NCBI GenBank assembly: GCA_023433345.1
Contig: JAEZDA010000026.1
Coordinates: 1 to 35,477 of the forward strand
Length of the DNA stretch: 35,477 nucleotides
Direction: 5' to 3'
Source: Bacteroidota bacterium
GTDB lineage: Bacteria; Bacteroidota; Bacteroidia; Chitinophagales; Chitinophagaceae
The notes under the pieces: generated by a model
Databases searched by the model: none
The model's input: the letters and a program-made list of their open reading frames with translations, nothing else
What the model was told of the DNA's origin: nothing
Shown here: in pieces, positions 16,552-25,700 of the stretch
How the letters are laid out: every line of letters starts with the position of its first letter
How positions within the stretch are numbered: the stretch's first letter is position 1
Program-made: the position numbers and the translations under genes

Positions 16552-17601
16552 TCAAATGATCAGCATAGAATCTCCATAGCTGAAGAAACGGTACTTATCT
16601 TTTATCGCCTTCTTGTATGCCTCCATCATCAGGTCATATCCCGCAAAGGCGCAGGCCATGATCAACAAGCTGGTTTTTGGAAGATGAAAGTTTGTAACCA
16701 GTGAGTCTGCAATATTGAAATTATAAGGAGGATGAATGAAATGGTTCGTCCAGCCTTCTGAAGGTTTTAAAAATTTCTGTGCAGTATAAGAAGTTTCCAT
16801 CGCACGCATTGTAGTGGTGCCGATTGAACAAATACGATGATTCGTTTCCTTCGCCTTGTTTACGATCGCGCATGCGGTTTCATCGATCTTGTAATACTCT
16901 GCGTCCATTTTATGTTTGCTCAGGTCTTCCACTTCTATCGGGCGGAAAGTGCCGAGCCCCGTATGAAGTGTCACTTCTGCGAATCGGATACCTTGTATTT
17001 CCAAACGTTTGATCAGTTCTTTTGAAAAATGTAATCCGGCAGTAGGCGCTGCAACCGCTCCTTCATGCTTTGCATAAACTGTTTGATAACGTTCCTTGTC
17101 TTCTTCTTCAGGTTTGCGTTTAATGTATTTGGGCAAAGGCGTTTCACCCATCAGGTCGAGCATCTGGCGGAATGATTCGTCGGAGTCATCCCAAAGGAAA
17201 CGGATCGTTCTTCCGCGGCTGGTAGTGTTGTCGATCACTTCTGCAACCAGTTCATCATTATCGCCGAAATATAATTTGTTGCCCACACGAATTTTACGGG
17301 CGGGGTCCACGATCACATCCCAAAGCTTGTTGGTTTTGTTCAATTCGCGCAGAAGGAACACTTCTATCTTCGCGCCCGTTTTTTCTTTACGGCCATACAT
17401 GCGCGCAGGAAAAACTTTTGTGTTGTTTACAACAAATACATCCTTGTCATCAAAATATTCCATGATGTCGCGGAAATTCTTGTTTTCAATTTCACCGGTC
17501 TTGCGGTGCACCACCATCATTCGGCTGTCTTCTCTTTTTTTGGTGGGATGTTGTGCGATCAGGTTCAGAGGGAGATCGAAACGAAACTGGGATAATTTCA
17601 T
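16552..17601 (-). CDS. queA: S-adenosylmethionine:tRNA ribosyltransferase-isomerase QueA
   Basis: Transfers the ribosyl part of SAM to preQ1 in tRNA to give epoxyqueuosine, the next-to-last step of queuosine synthesis; cytoplasmic. The 349 residues match the family: KLSQFRFDLPLNLIAQHP at the N-terminus, RKTGEIENKNFRDI, FVVNNTKVFPARMYGRKE, PLPKYIKRKPEEEDKERYQTVYA, GAVAAPTAGLHFSKEL, VTLHTGLGTFRPIEVED, SIGTTTMRAMETS and the C-terminal TNFHLPKTSLLIMACAFAG. The start is the ATG at 17601; an upstream in-frame GTG at 17622 adds only seven residues. A -7 promoter element at 17707-17714 implies a leader of about 100 nt. It ends in its own terminator. No other queuosine genes are in the window. Confidence 0.97.
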   Translation of the reverse strand: MKLSQFRFDLPLNLIAQHPTKKREDSRMMVVHRKTGEIENKNFRDIMEYFDDKDVFVVNNTKVFPARMYGRKEKTGAKIEVFLLRELNKTNKLWDVIVDPARKIRVGNKLYFGDNDELVAEVIDNTTSRGRTIRFLWDDSDESFRQMLDLMGETPLPKYIKRKPEEEDKERYQTVYAKHEGAVAAPTAGLHFSKELIKRLEIQGIRFAEVTLHTGLGTFRPIEVEDLSKHKMDAEYYKIDETACAIVNKAKETNHRICSIGTTTMRAMETSYTAQKFLKPSEGWTNHFIHPPYNFNIADSLVTNFHLPKTSLLIMACAFAGYDLMMEAYKKAIKDKYRFFSYGDSMLII

Positions 17602-17706
17602 GCAATGTAGAGTTTTGTTCACCGCATGCTCGCAATTGCCGGGTTATCAGCAACTTCAGGCCCCCGATTAAGGTAAGGTCATGTTACGGCATGACGGAAA
17701 AGTGGG

Positions 17707-17714
17707 CAAAGGTA
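17707..17714 (-). promoter_or_regulatory. -7 promoter element (TACCTTTG) of queA
   Basis: Exact TAnnTTTG match on the minus strand, 105 nt before the queA ATG. An octanucleotide tract (17720-17743) occupies the position where a -33 element would lie. Confidence 0.5.
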
Positions 17715-17719
17715 ATATT

Positions 17720-17743
17720 AATTTGATAATTTGATAATTTGCT
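17720..17743. repeat. Octanucleotide tract (AATTTGNN)
   Basis: Three exact 8-nt words: AATTTGAT, AATTTGAT, AATTTGCT. The last word recurs in the tract at 17971-17998 on the other strand. It lies directly upstream of the queA promoter. Confidence 0.65.
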
Positions 17744-17793
17744 GGCGAAGAACTGCTCAAATTGATAGGGTCGGTCTCAAATCAGAATAGTTT

Positions 17794-17898
17794 GGGCACC
17801 TCCCCGCCGCTTCGGGCGGGGCCGGGCTATTTGCTGGTAGTCCGGCACAACGGCCCGTCACAGGACCTCACCGGGCTACAAGCGTCTATCCCTGGTGC
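17794..17898. repeat. Structured intergenic element (three stems)
   Basis: An outer stem GCACC (17796-17800) with GGTGC (17894-17898) encloses two hairpins. The first is CCCCGCC (17802-17808) with GGCGGGG (17815-17821). The second is long and imperfect: the segment starting GGGCTAT (17824) pairs with the segment ending CTATCCC (17892), including GTAG/CTAC in the middle. No coding frame is convincing. This looks like a mobile or repeated intergenic element or an RNA; copy number cannot be judged from one window. Confidence 0.45.
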
Positions 17899-17935
17899 AG
17901 GCTTTCGTTTGGATTGCGGGTTAATCTCAGATTTC

Positions 17936-17998
17936 AAAACCCAAAACTCAAAACCCAAAACTCAGAACCAAATCAGCACATCAGCAAATTTTCAAATC
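17936..17998. repeat. Composite heptad plus octad tract
   Basis: Five heptads at 17936-17970 (AAAACCC, AAAACTC, AAAACCC, AAAACTC, AGAACCA) pass without a gap into octads at 17971-17998, which on the minus strand read GATTTGAA, AATTTGCT, GATGTGCT. The heptads are the complement of the GGGTTTT words at 28118-28166. The tract ends 5 nt short of the DUF417 stop codon. Confidence 0.65.
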
Positions 17999-18002
17999 AT
18001 CT

Positions 18003-18563
18003 TCATCTCTTCAAATTAGCCTTCCTCGCCGCCTGTGCCATCGTAACTACCGCCGCGCCCATCATTATCACATCCTTTATCACTAGTCTTCCGGCAGCAC
18101 TTAAGTAAGGGAATCCGTGGTGTTCATCGCCCAGTGCCGGCACCCAGGTTTCCGGTGTGGTGATGAGAAAAGAGAGTGTTACAAGCGACATGATAAACGC
18201 CAGCAAACTACCCAAAGCAGAAACGCCGGGAAACCAGGGATACACTGCTATCATCAACCCGATGAGAACGATCAACGCTCCAAGGCCGTACGAAAAAAGG
18301 TAAGTGTTGTTTTCTTTATGCCATGCGATGTTCTCCGGTTTGTATTCGCCTTCTTTATTCGTGTGCTTCTTGTATTCCGGTGCATCGTATTTCAGAAAAA
18401 AGTTCATCGTCGGACTATTCGCCACAAAAGGGATAATGCCCACCGCCTCATAACGGAATGCTTTCAACCCGCCGATCCACAGCAATACGATCACCAATCC
18501 GATTCTTGCCAGGTAAATTCCGGTCTGTTCTAACCCTGCCGCATACACGAAAAATTTCTTCAT
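18003..18563 (-). CDS. DUF417 (YkgB/RclC-like) inner-membrane protein
   Basis: Family members include E. coli RclC, linked to resistance to reactive chlorine species; the mechanism is unknown. The 186-residue protein has about four membrane segments and the family signatures ARIGLVIVLLWIGGLKAFRYEAVGIIPFVANSP (residues 19-51; the conserved E in YEA) and GRLVIKDVIMMGAAVV near the C-terminus. A loop of about 45 residues between the first and second segments is longer than I would expect. A -7 promoter element lies 22 nt upstream. It is monocistronic, with repeat tracts on both sides. Confidence 0.88.
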   Translation of the reverse strand: MKKFFVYAAGLEQTGIYLARIGLVIVLLWIGGLKAFRYEAVGIIPFVANSPTMNFFLKYDAPEYKKHTNKEGEYKPENIAWHKENNTYLFSYGLGALIVLIGLMIAVYPWFPGVSALGSLLAFIMSLVTLSFLITTPETWVPALGDEHHGFPYLSAAGRLVIKDVIMMGAAVVTMAQAARKANLKR

Positions 18564-18585
18564 TGATAAACTTTAAGATAAGTTG

Positions 18586-18593
18586 CAAAACTA
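18586..18593 (-). promoter_or_regulatory. -7 promoter element (TAGTTTTG) of the DUF417 gene
   Basis: Exact TAnnTTTG match on the minus strand, 22 nt before the ATG at 18563; no clear -33 TTG. Confidence 0.5.
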
Positions 18594-18723
18594 CCAGTGA
18601 AGTGTAACCGTTCCATTGCGCTATGTGAATTAACGGCGGAGAAAAGTTAAATATTTTATAAGGGGAAAGGTCTGGGTGATGAGATTTGTGATTCGGAATT
18701 GATTAAATACTGTTTTACTTCGA

Positions 18724-18758
18724 ACTAGGAACTACGAACTAGAAACTACGAACTAGAA
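18724..18758. repeat. Heptanucleotide tract (ACTANNN)
   Basis: Five exact heptads: ACTAGGA, ACTACGA, ACTAGAA, ACTACGA, ACTAGAA. The TAG stop codon of the PorP gene (18753-18755, minus strand) lies inside the last one. Same word class as 29536-29612. Confidence 0.7.
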
Positions 18759-19781
18759 ATTCACCGGGCACCGCATCATATCCATCGAACTGTTGCGGAT
18801 GTTCAAAAAACTCCGGTAACTCATTGTGACCTCATATCCACCTCTGCTTTCAGAAGCCGCCTTCAGTTTGCTTATGTTCACATCATAACTCAAACCAATG
18901 CCGAGTTTATAAATATCCAGTTTCACTAAAGGAATTATCGCGTCATTCCAACGCATCAACCCGCCCCCGGAAATGCTCATCGTTTCATCATCATCACTTT
19001 GTACGAGATCATGCTTTACCATGAAGCCTCCCTGCGCCTGTTGATTTCCACCTTGCTTAAAAGCATCCACATAAAGTATCAGCCTGTCGTAATCACTTAA
19101 TGGTGCCGATATGCCTCCATTCAGCATCATCTTTGCATTCAGGCGTACGTCGTTATCCGGACTAAATGCCACCCGCGGTTTCGTTAAATGAAAATAAGAT
19201 GCGCCCAGGTAGAACTTCACATTCCCTCCAACTTCAGTGCTGTATAACATGCCCACCGATGCATCCCAGTAAGTAACATTGGTATTGCCGAAGGTTTGCC
19301 GCGTCGGATTGGTGGAGCTGTACGATCCATTCACAAACTGATCATCAAATTTCAGCTTCGTTGGGTCAAACCGCTGCTGCACCGCACCGCCGATAAATCC
19401 TAATGAAAGATAACTGTCTGTATCCTCATCCAGCGATTTATGAAAAGTGACCGCAGGCAACAACTGCGTTCTGCCGAGTTTACTATCTCCCGCCATGTCG
19501 TTCGTTAACTGGAGCCCTACCGCGAGGTAATCGTTCGAATAGGTTGATAATGCAAATTTGAATTCCGTTCCCAAAGCCTGCGTTTGAAAAGGCACACCAC
19601 TTACGCTTCCCCATTGACTTCTAACGGCGCCGGTTATACGAACATCTCCTTTGTACAGTCCCGCCAGTGCAGGATTGCGCAACAAAGGCATTTCATAGAA
19701 TTGCGAAAAGTTGATATCCTGACCTGGGGTTGCTCCTGCCATAAAAATTGTCAGCAGGAAAGCGATTAATACTTTATACAT
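18753..19781 (-). CDS. PorP/SprF family type IX secretion outer-membrane protein
   Basis: In Flavobacterium, SprF is needed to bring the giant adhesin SprB to the surface through the type IX secretion system; PorP-like paralogues each pair with a neighbouring CTD-B protein. The 342-residue protein has a signal peptide (MYKVLIAFLLTIFMAGATPGQ), the family start DINFSQFYEMPLLRNPALAGLYKGDVRI, and a predicted beta-barrel to the end (GIGLSYDVNISKLKAASESRGGYEVTMSY, then the RCP near the C-terminus). I take the ATG at 19781; a GTG two codons earlier is possible. It begins about 10 nt after the adhesin stop, so the two form an operon. The C-terminal stop is in a heptad tract. Confidence 0.93.
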   Translation of the reverse strand: MYKVLIAFLLTIFMAGATPGQDINFSQFYEMPLLRNPALAGLYKGDVRITGAVRSQWGSVSGVPFQTQALGTEFKFALSTYSNDYLAVGLQLTNDMAGDSKLGRTQLLPAVTFHKSLDEDTDSYLSLGFIGGAVQQRFDPTKLKFDDQFVNGSYSSTNPTRQTFGNTNVTYWDASVGMLYSTEVGGNVKFYLGASYFHLTKPRVAFSPDNDVRLNAKMMLNGGISAPLSDYDRLILYVDAFKQGGNQQAQGGFMVKHDLVQSDDDETMSISGGGLMRWNDAIIPLVKLDIYKLGIGLSYDVNISKLKAASESRGGYEVTMSYRSFLNIRNSSMDMMRCPVNF

Positions 19782-19791
19782 GGTCACTTAA

Positions 19792-22700
19792 TTATTTTAT
19801 GATTGATACATTTCCTTTATAGAAGAAGGGCGTTCCATTAGTACAGATCACTTCTGCTGTATATACATACACATCAGGTCCGCCAACCTTTCCACGAACT
19901 TTTCCATCCCAGCCATAAGCTGGATTGTTCGGAGGGAAGCTGCTTCTTTCAAACACCACCTCGCCCCAGCGATTGAATATCCTGAAACTCTTAACACTCA
20001 CTATACCCGTTCCTCGAACCATCAATATGTCGTTGATGCCGTCATTGTCCGGCGTAAATGCATTCGGTATGAACACTTGCGCATCATGGCAAAATGCTTT
20101 CACTTTTATCGTATCCCTCGCTTCGCATCCATAATGCGTTCTCACTAATACGCGGAATTCACCGGTGTTACGGATGGTCGCTATTGGTAGCGGACAATCA
20201 TCACAACTCAGATCCTCCGAAGGCGTCCACACCCAATCCCGGATTGGTCCGTTTGTAACCGTTGTATTCAGCGGTAATTCAGTGCCTGTAGAAAGGGTTA
20301 CATCGGGCCCCAGCCTTACAGTTGGATACTGCCCTACACCAACAACCACAAAAGCAGTATCTGAAAAGCAATTGAATCCATCATGGCCAACCACACGATA
20401 GGTAGTTGTAGCCGTCGGCGTTGCCACAGGGTTTGATATCGTTCCGCTGTTTAGTGTTATCGAAGGCGTCCAGGTGTAAGTGCTTGCACCGCTGGCCATC
20501 AGGTTGGCAGACTGTCCGATACAAATTGAATCACTCGGCGAAACGCTCATGGAGAAGGGTTGTATCACCGTTACCACTACGGTATCGGTTGATGTACATC
20601 CAACCGCATTCGTTCCGGTTACCACATACGGTGTTGTAACAACAGGAGAGGCCAGCGGCGTCGCGCAGCTAGTGCACGATAATCCTTCAACCGGACTCCA
20701 CTGATAACTTAGTGCACCCGTTGCCGTTAGCGGCACCGAATTACCCAAACAGATCCTTTGGTTATTGCTTGCCGTGATCACCGGGCTCTGCCGGATCGTT
20801 ATATTATGAAAGGCCGTATCGAAACAGCCGTTAACCGTTCCCGTTATAAGGCGCACTGTATAATTTCCAGGACTTGCAAAGGAATAGGTGAATTGTTCAC
20901 CTGAACCTGTCGCTCCATTGTTTATGCGCCATTGGATATGGTTCACGCTGTCTGCCGAAGCGATCGCCGCCATGAAGAGAACATTCTCTCTTGTGCAACG
21001 TTCTGTATCAGCAACGATAGTAACATCAGGTATGTTATTAACATGAATCGGGACTATAGTTCGTACCGTATCCCGGCAACCACTGTTGCCAACTACTATC
21101 ATTTCAATTTCATAATCACCGGTGGCAAAGTAGTCATGACTTACGCTAACTCCTGAACCTGTATTGCCATCACCGAAATTCCAGCTCACCAATTGCTTAC
21201 CGAAAAATACGCTCGACGTATCGGTAAACACAACTTTGGTTACACCGCAGCTTTTCTGTAATTGCACGGTGAATCCGGATATGATCTTATCCACTTTTAT
21301 CGTATCAATACCCGCAACAGGATATTGACAACCGGCATTATTCTTTAACGTTACCGAAGGAATATAAACGCCGGGATCATTGTACTGGTGAAACACAACT
21401 CTTTGGTTGGTGGTCATGATCGTGCCGTCACCGAAATTCCAAACAAGGCTGTCGATGTTCAAACCCGTCGCTTCAAAGCGTGTCTGATCAGGATGACAAA
21501 CAAATCCTCCCGCATAACTGAATGTGCCCGAAGTGCCATTCACGCGAACCTGGCGTGAACTCCTGTAAGTACAACCGCCCGCATCGCGAACTATCAGAGA
21601 AACAGTATAGATGCCCGCAAATTGATAAGTATGCGATATGCTATCACCTGCACCCGTGTTACCATCTCCAAAATCCCACACCGCTGAAACCGATGGCCTG
21701 TTCTGATTTACAAACGTAACGGTAAGCGGCACGCAGGTTGATGTGGAATCGCTCATGGTAAATGAACCCGGAAGCTCTGATGACACCGTTACAATTTGCT
21801 CAGTGCTGTCCGAACAGATATTTCCCGGCGCATTTAATCGGAAGATGAAAAGTTTCACGGTGTAGGTTCCCGATGCGGTGTAGGTATGCGCAGGACTAAC
21901 TAAAGTCGACGTTCTTCCATCGCCGAAATTCCACAGGTAAGATGTTGCGCTTCCTGATGTATTAGTGAATTGCACCTGCTGCCCGATACATACATTGTCA
22001 CGGTCTTTCGTGAATGACGCCTGTGGCCGGGGGAACACTTCTATTATTCGTGTTGCAGTAGTATCAGTGCAACTGTTCACGGCTGTCATGCTCTCGGTGT
22101 ATGTGCCCGGATTAATGAATGCGTGCGTAACCGTATCTACGCCGCGCGTGGTACTCAATACGTTTCCATCGCCAAAATCCCAATTGTAAATGCTCGCGCC
22201 CACGGTGTTGTTGATGAAAGGAACCACATGCGGTGCGCAACCAAATGCATCAGGACCATTCATGTTGAAGTTCAGGTTAATGTTGTTAGGCGCTATCACC
22301 AGATCGAACTGCGCGGTGTCACTGCCACATTCGTTTTCAGCAATAAGTTTAACAGTGAAGGTGTCCACCAACCCTGAGTTGTAAGTATGCTGCACATCGT
22401 TGGTGTTGTTTGTCGCTAATGTGGCTCCATCGCCAAAATCCCATTTGAAGTTTGTGCCAAAGCCCCTTGTGGTATTTACAAAGTTCACCAGCATTGGGGA
22501 ACAACCTGTTGTACGGGATGGTGAGAAGAGTGCTTTCGGTTTCGATTTCACTCTTAGCGTATGCGTAACCGTTATCGTGTCGCATATCGAGAAGATCTGT
22601 TGCCGAACTGTATATATGGTATCTCCCGATTGCGGATTTGGTTGAAAGGTGATCGTTCCCGGTTGTTCCGCAGTAGAGGTTTGCCCGTTTCCGAAATCCC

Positions 22701-25700
22701 AGAAGTAGGTGAACAAACTAATATCCGGCGTAGTATTCAATACCTGCACATCAAGCGGTCCGCAGCCCACCGTATCGATCAGTTCAAATGAAGGATGAGG
22801 AAGCTTGTATGTATAAAACTTCTGCGAAACACTGTCTGCCCTGCAACCGAATGGTGAAATGGTTTTGAGTTTTATTGTTACCGAATCGTTTTCGTTCGCG
22901 ATTGTATATCCCGGGAATGTCGTTCCTGTTCCAATAAGCACGTTATCTGCATACCATTCATAAATACCGTTCTGCGCAGGGAAAGTTTGCAGGTTGATAT
23001 TGCTTCCTGTAATATTAAATGCAGGGCAACCTATCGTATCCACAGGATTGATCACCGCCCTTGCATCAGGATGAACAATAACGCTGATCTCTTCACGCGC
23101 GCCTTCGCAACCGAAACTGTTGGTCTGGCTTACATAATAGTTTGTTGTGCCCGCGGTTGTTGTAGATGGAACAGGTGCTGTTGCACTACCTGTACCGCCT
23201 GTTGCGGTAGTGTACCATGTAAGCGGGCTCCCCGCTGCCGGAGTAGCGGTTAAAGCTATTGCAGGAGTGTTAATGCAATATTCCACCGGACTCACCACTC
23301 CGGGGCCCGCAGCCAGTTGATTTACCACCACCACTGTTGATGCGGCCGGCGAGGTGCAACTGTTAATGGTAACCGTAACCTGGTAGGTTCCTCCGTTTGC
23401 CGTAGTCGCATTCGTAATAAGCGGGTTGGTTGAACTGCTTACAAATCCATCAGGACCTGTCCACGAAAATGTGGGAACTCCGGGTTCAGATGTGCTCACC
23501 TGTAATTGTATATCCTGACCAATACAGATCGGGCTGTTGCTGCTAACGGTGGGAGCTGCTGGCGGGTTAGGGTCTGATAAGTTAAACGGACCAACAGTAT
23601 TCGAAGAGCAATTGTTCAACTGCACGTACACGTTACCGTAAGTGCCGGCTGTTAGCCCCGATATAATTACCTCGCCTGCTCCGTTCGCCGTAATATTTGT
23701 AGAAACCGGGCCTAAAGAAGTTGTATAGTTGACAACGTAGGAGGAGGCCGCAATTAATCCGCTCAAGGTTATCGAGCCTGTCGGTGTATTACACTGTGTA
23801 GGGTTTGCAGAAGATGAACCTGTGATATTCGGAGTGATGTTCACCGTAACATTTGCTGTTGCTGATGGCGATACACAACCACCTTGCTGCGCAGTTATTA
23901 TTAATTGGTAGTTTCCTCCATTGGCGGACGATGCGTTTGGAATTGAAGGTGTTGGATCGGCGCTGTTGAATCCGCCCGGACCAGTCCATGCATAAGTTAT
24001 AACTCCTGCAAAAGTTGTAGTGGCGGAAAGATTGATCGACTGACCTGAACACACCGGAGAGTTTGAAATGATCACCGGTGCTGTTGGCGTTGAATCTACA
24101 ACCACTGTAACCGAGGTAGACGGCGAAGTACAACCATCAATGATCGCTACCACGCTGTATGATCCTGCCTGTGTTGTGCTGATGTTAGTGATCGTTGGGT
24201 TTTGTTGCGTACTGCTGAAGCCTGCGGGTCCGTTCCATTGGTATGAAGCCGTACCTGGCGATGATGTGGACGCGGAAAGAGTCAATGTTTGTCCGCTGCA
24301 CAATGTTGAAAAAGGCACGATGGTTGGCGCATTCGGCGGATTTGGGTCTGCAAGCACAATGGTTTGCGGATCAGTATCCGAACATCCGTTGATCTCCACG
24401 GTAAATCCTGCGTAGGTTCCTGCCGTAAGCGTGGGTATGGTTACAATTCCCGGTGCTGTTGCCGTTAAGGTAAGTGGGGCCTGCGCTACACCTCCCTTTG
24501 TATAACGTATCGTGTAGGCGTTGCCGGTAGTTAATCCTGCTATGGTAATGCTTCCTGTTGCTGAGTTGCAAAGGTTTGGTTGCACAGCAGTAATGCCCGT
24601 GATCTCGGGCTGCTCATTAACCACAACAGCAGTCGTTGATACTGCAGAGGCGCAACTTCCGGTGGTTGCTGTTATCACCAGCGTATAGTTTCCTGAATGT
24701 GCCAGTGCAGCATTTGCTCTGACAGGGTCTTCATCTGCAGAAGTGAAACCTGCAGGTCCCGTCCAGGCATAAGTGAGTGCGCCCGCAAAGGAAGTTGATG
24801 ATTGCAGAGAGATGGATTGACCTTCGCATACCGGTGTGTTGGAGGATACCGAAGTGATCACGGGCGTCGGGTTCACTACAACCGTAGTGCTTGCAGCGGG
24901 AGATGTACATCCGCTAACGGTTACGGTTACACTGTATGTTCCGCTGTATGCGGGCAAGGCATTCGGTCTTGTCGGGTTTTGATCTGATGAAGTGAATCCG
25001 CCAGGGCCGGTCCATGCGTAAGTGGCTCCCGCTACGGCGGAGGCTGTCAGGTTGAGGGTTTGTCCGCCGCACACCGGGCCGCTGTTTCCTGCTGTAGGTG
25101 CGGCAGGAGCTGAGGGCGGCGTAAGAGATACCGGACCAAGTATATTCGACCTGCATCCCGCAAGGCTCACGCTGATATCAGAATAGTTGCCTGCCGCGAG
25201 GTTTGTGACAGCTATCACACCCGATCCTGAAGAAGTGAGTGTAACATTCTGCACCCCGGCTGATGAGGTGTATTGAACATTATATGATGTGTTCGCGCTG
25301 AGCCCTGTAATGTTAAACCCTCCGTTTGCCGTTCCGCACAATGTGGGATTAACCGGCGTTACACCGCCGATTGAAGGAATAGGGTTTACTGTAACGGTTA
25401 CGATTGTACGCGCACTTTCACATCCCGATGCCGTGTTCACCTGGCTCACATAGTAGTTGGTGCTTCCTGCGGTAGTAGTTGCAGGCGTAGGCGCACTTGC
25501 CGCACCTGTTCCTCCGGAAGAGGTGGTATACCAAAGTAATGTGTTTCCAGCCGTGGCAGTTGCGCTTAATGCTGTAGCCGTTTCATTCAAACAATAGGCC
25601 ACGTTAGCTGCTGCCGGTGCCTGCGGGCGCGGGTTAACGGTGATGGTGTAAGTATCGGTATTCACGCAGCCGTTTAGTGTAGCCGTCACCGTTATAGTAG

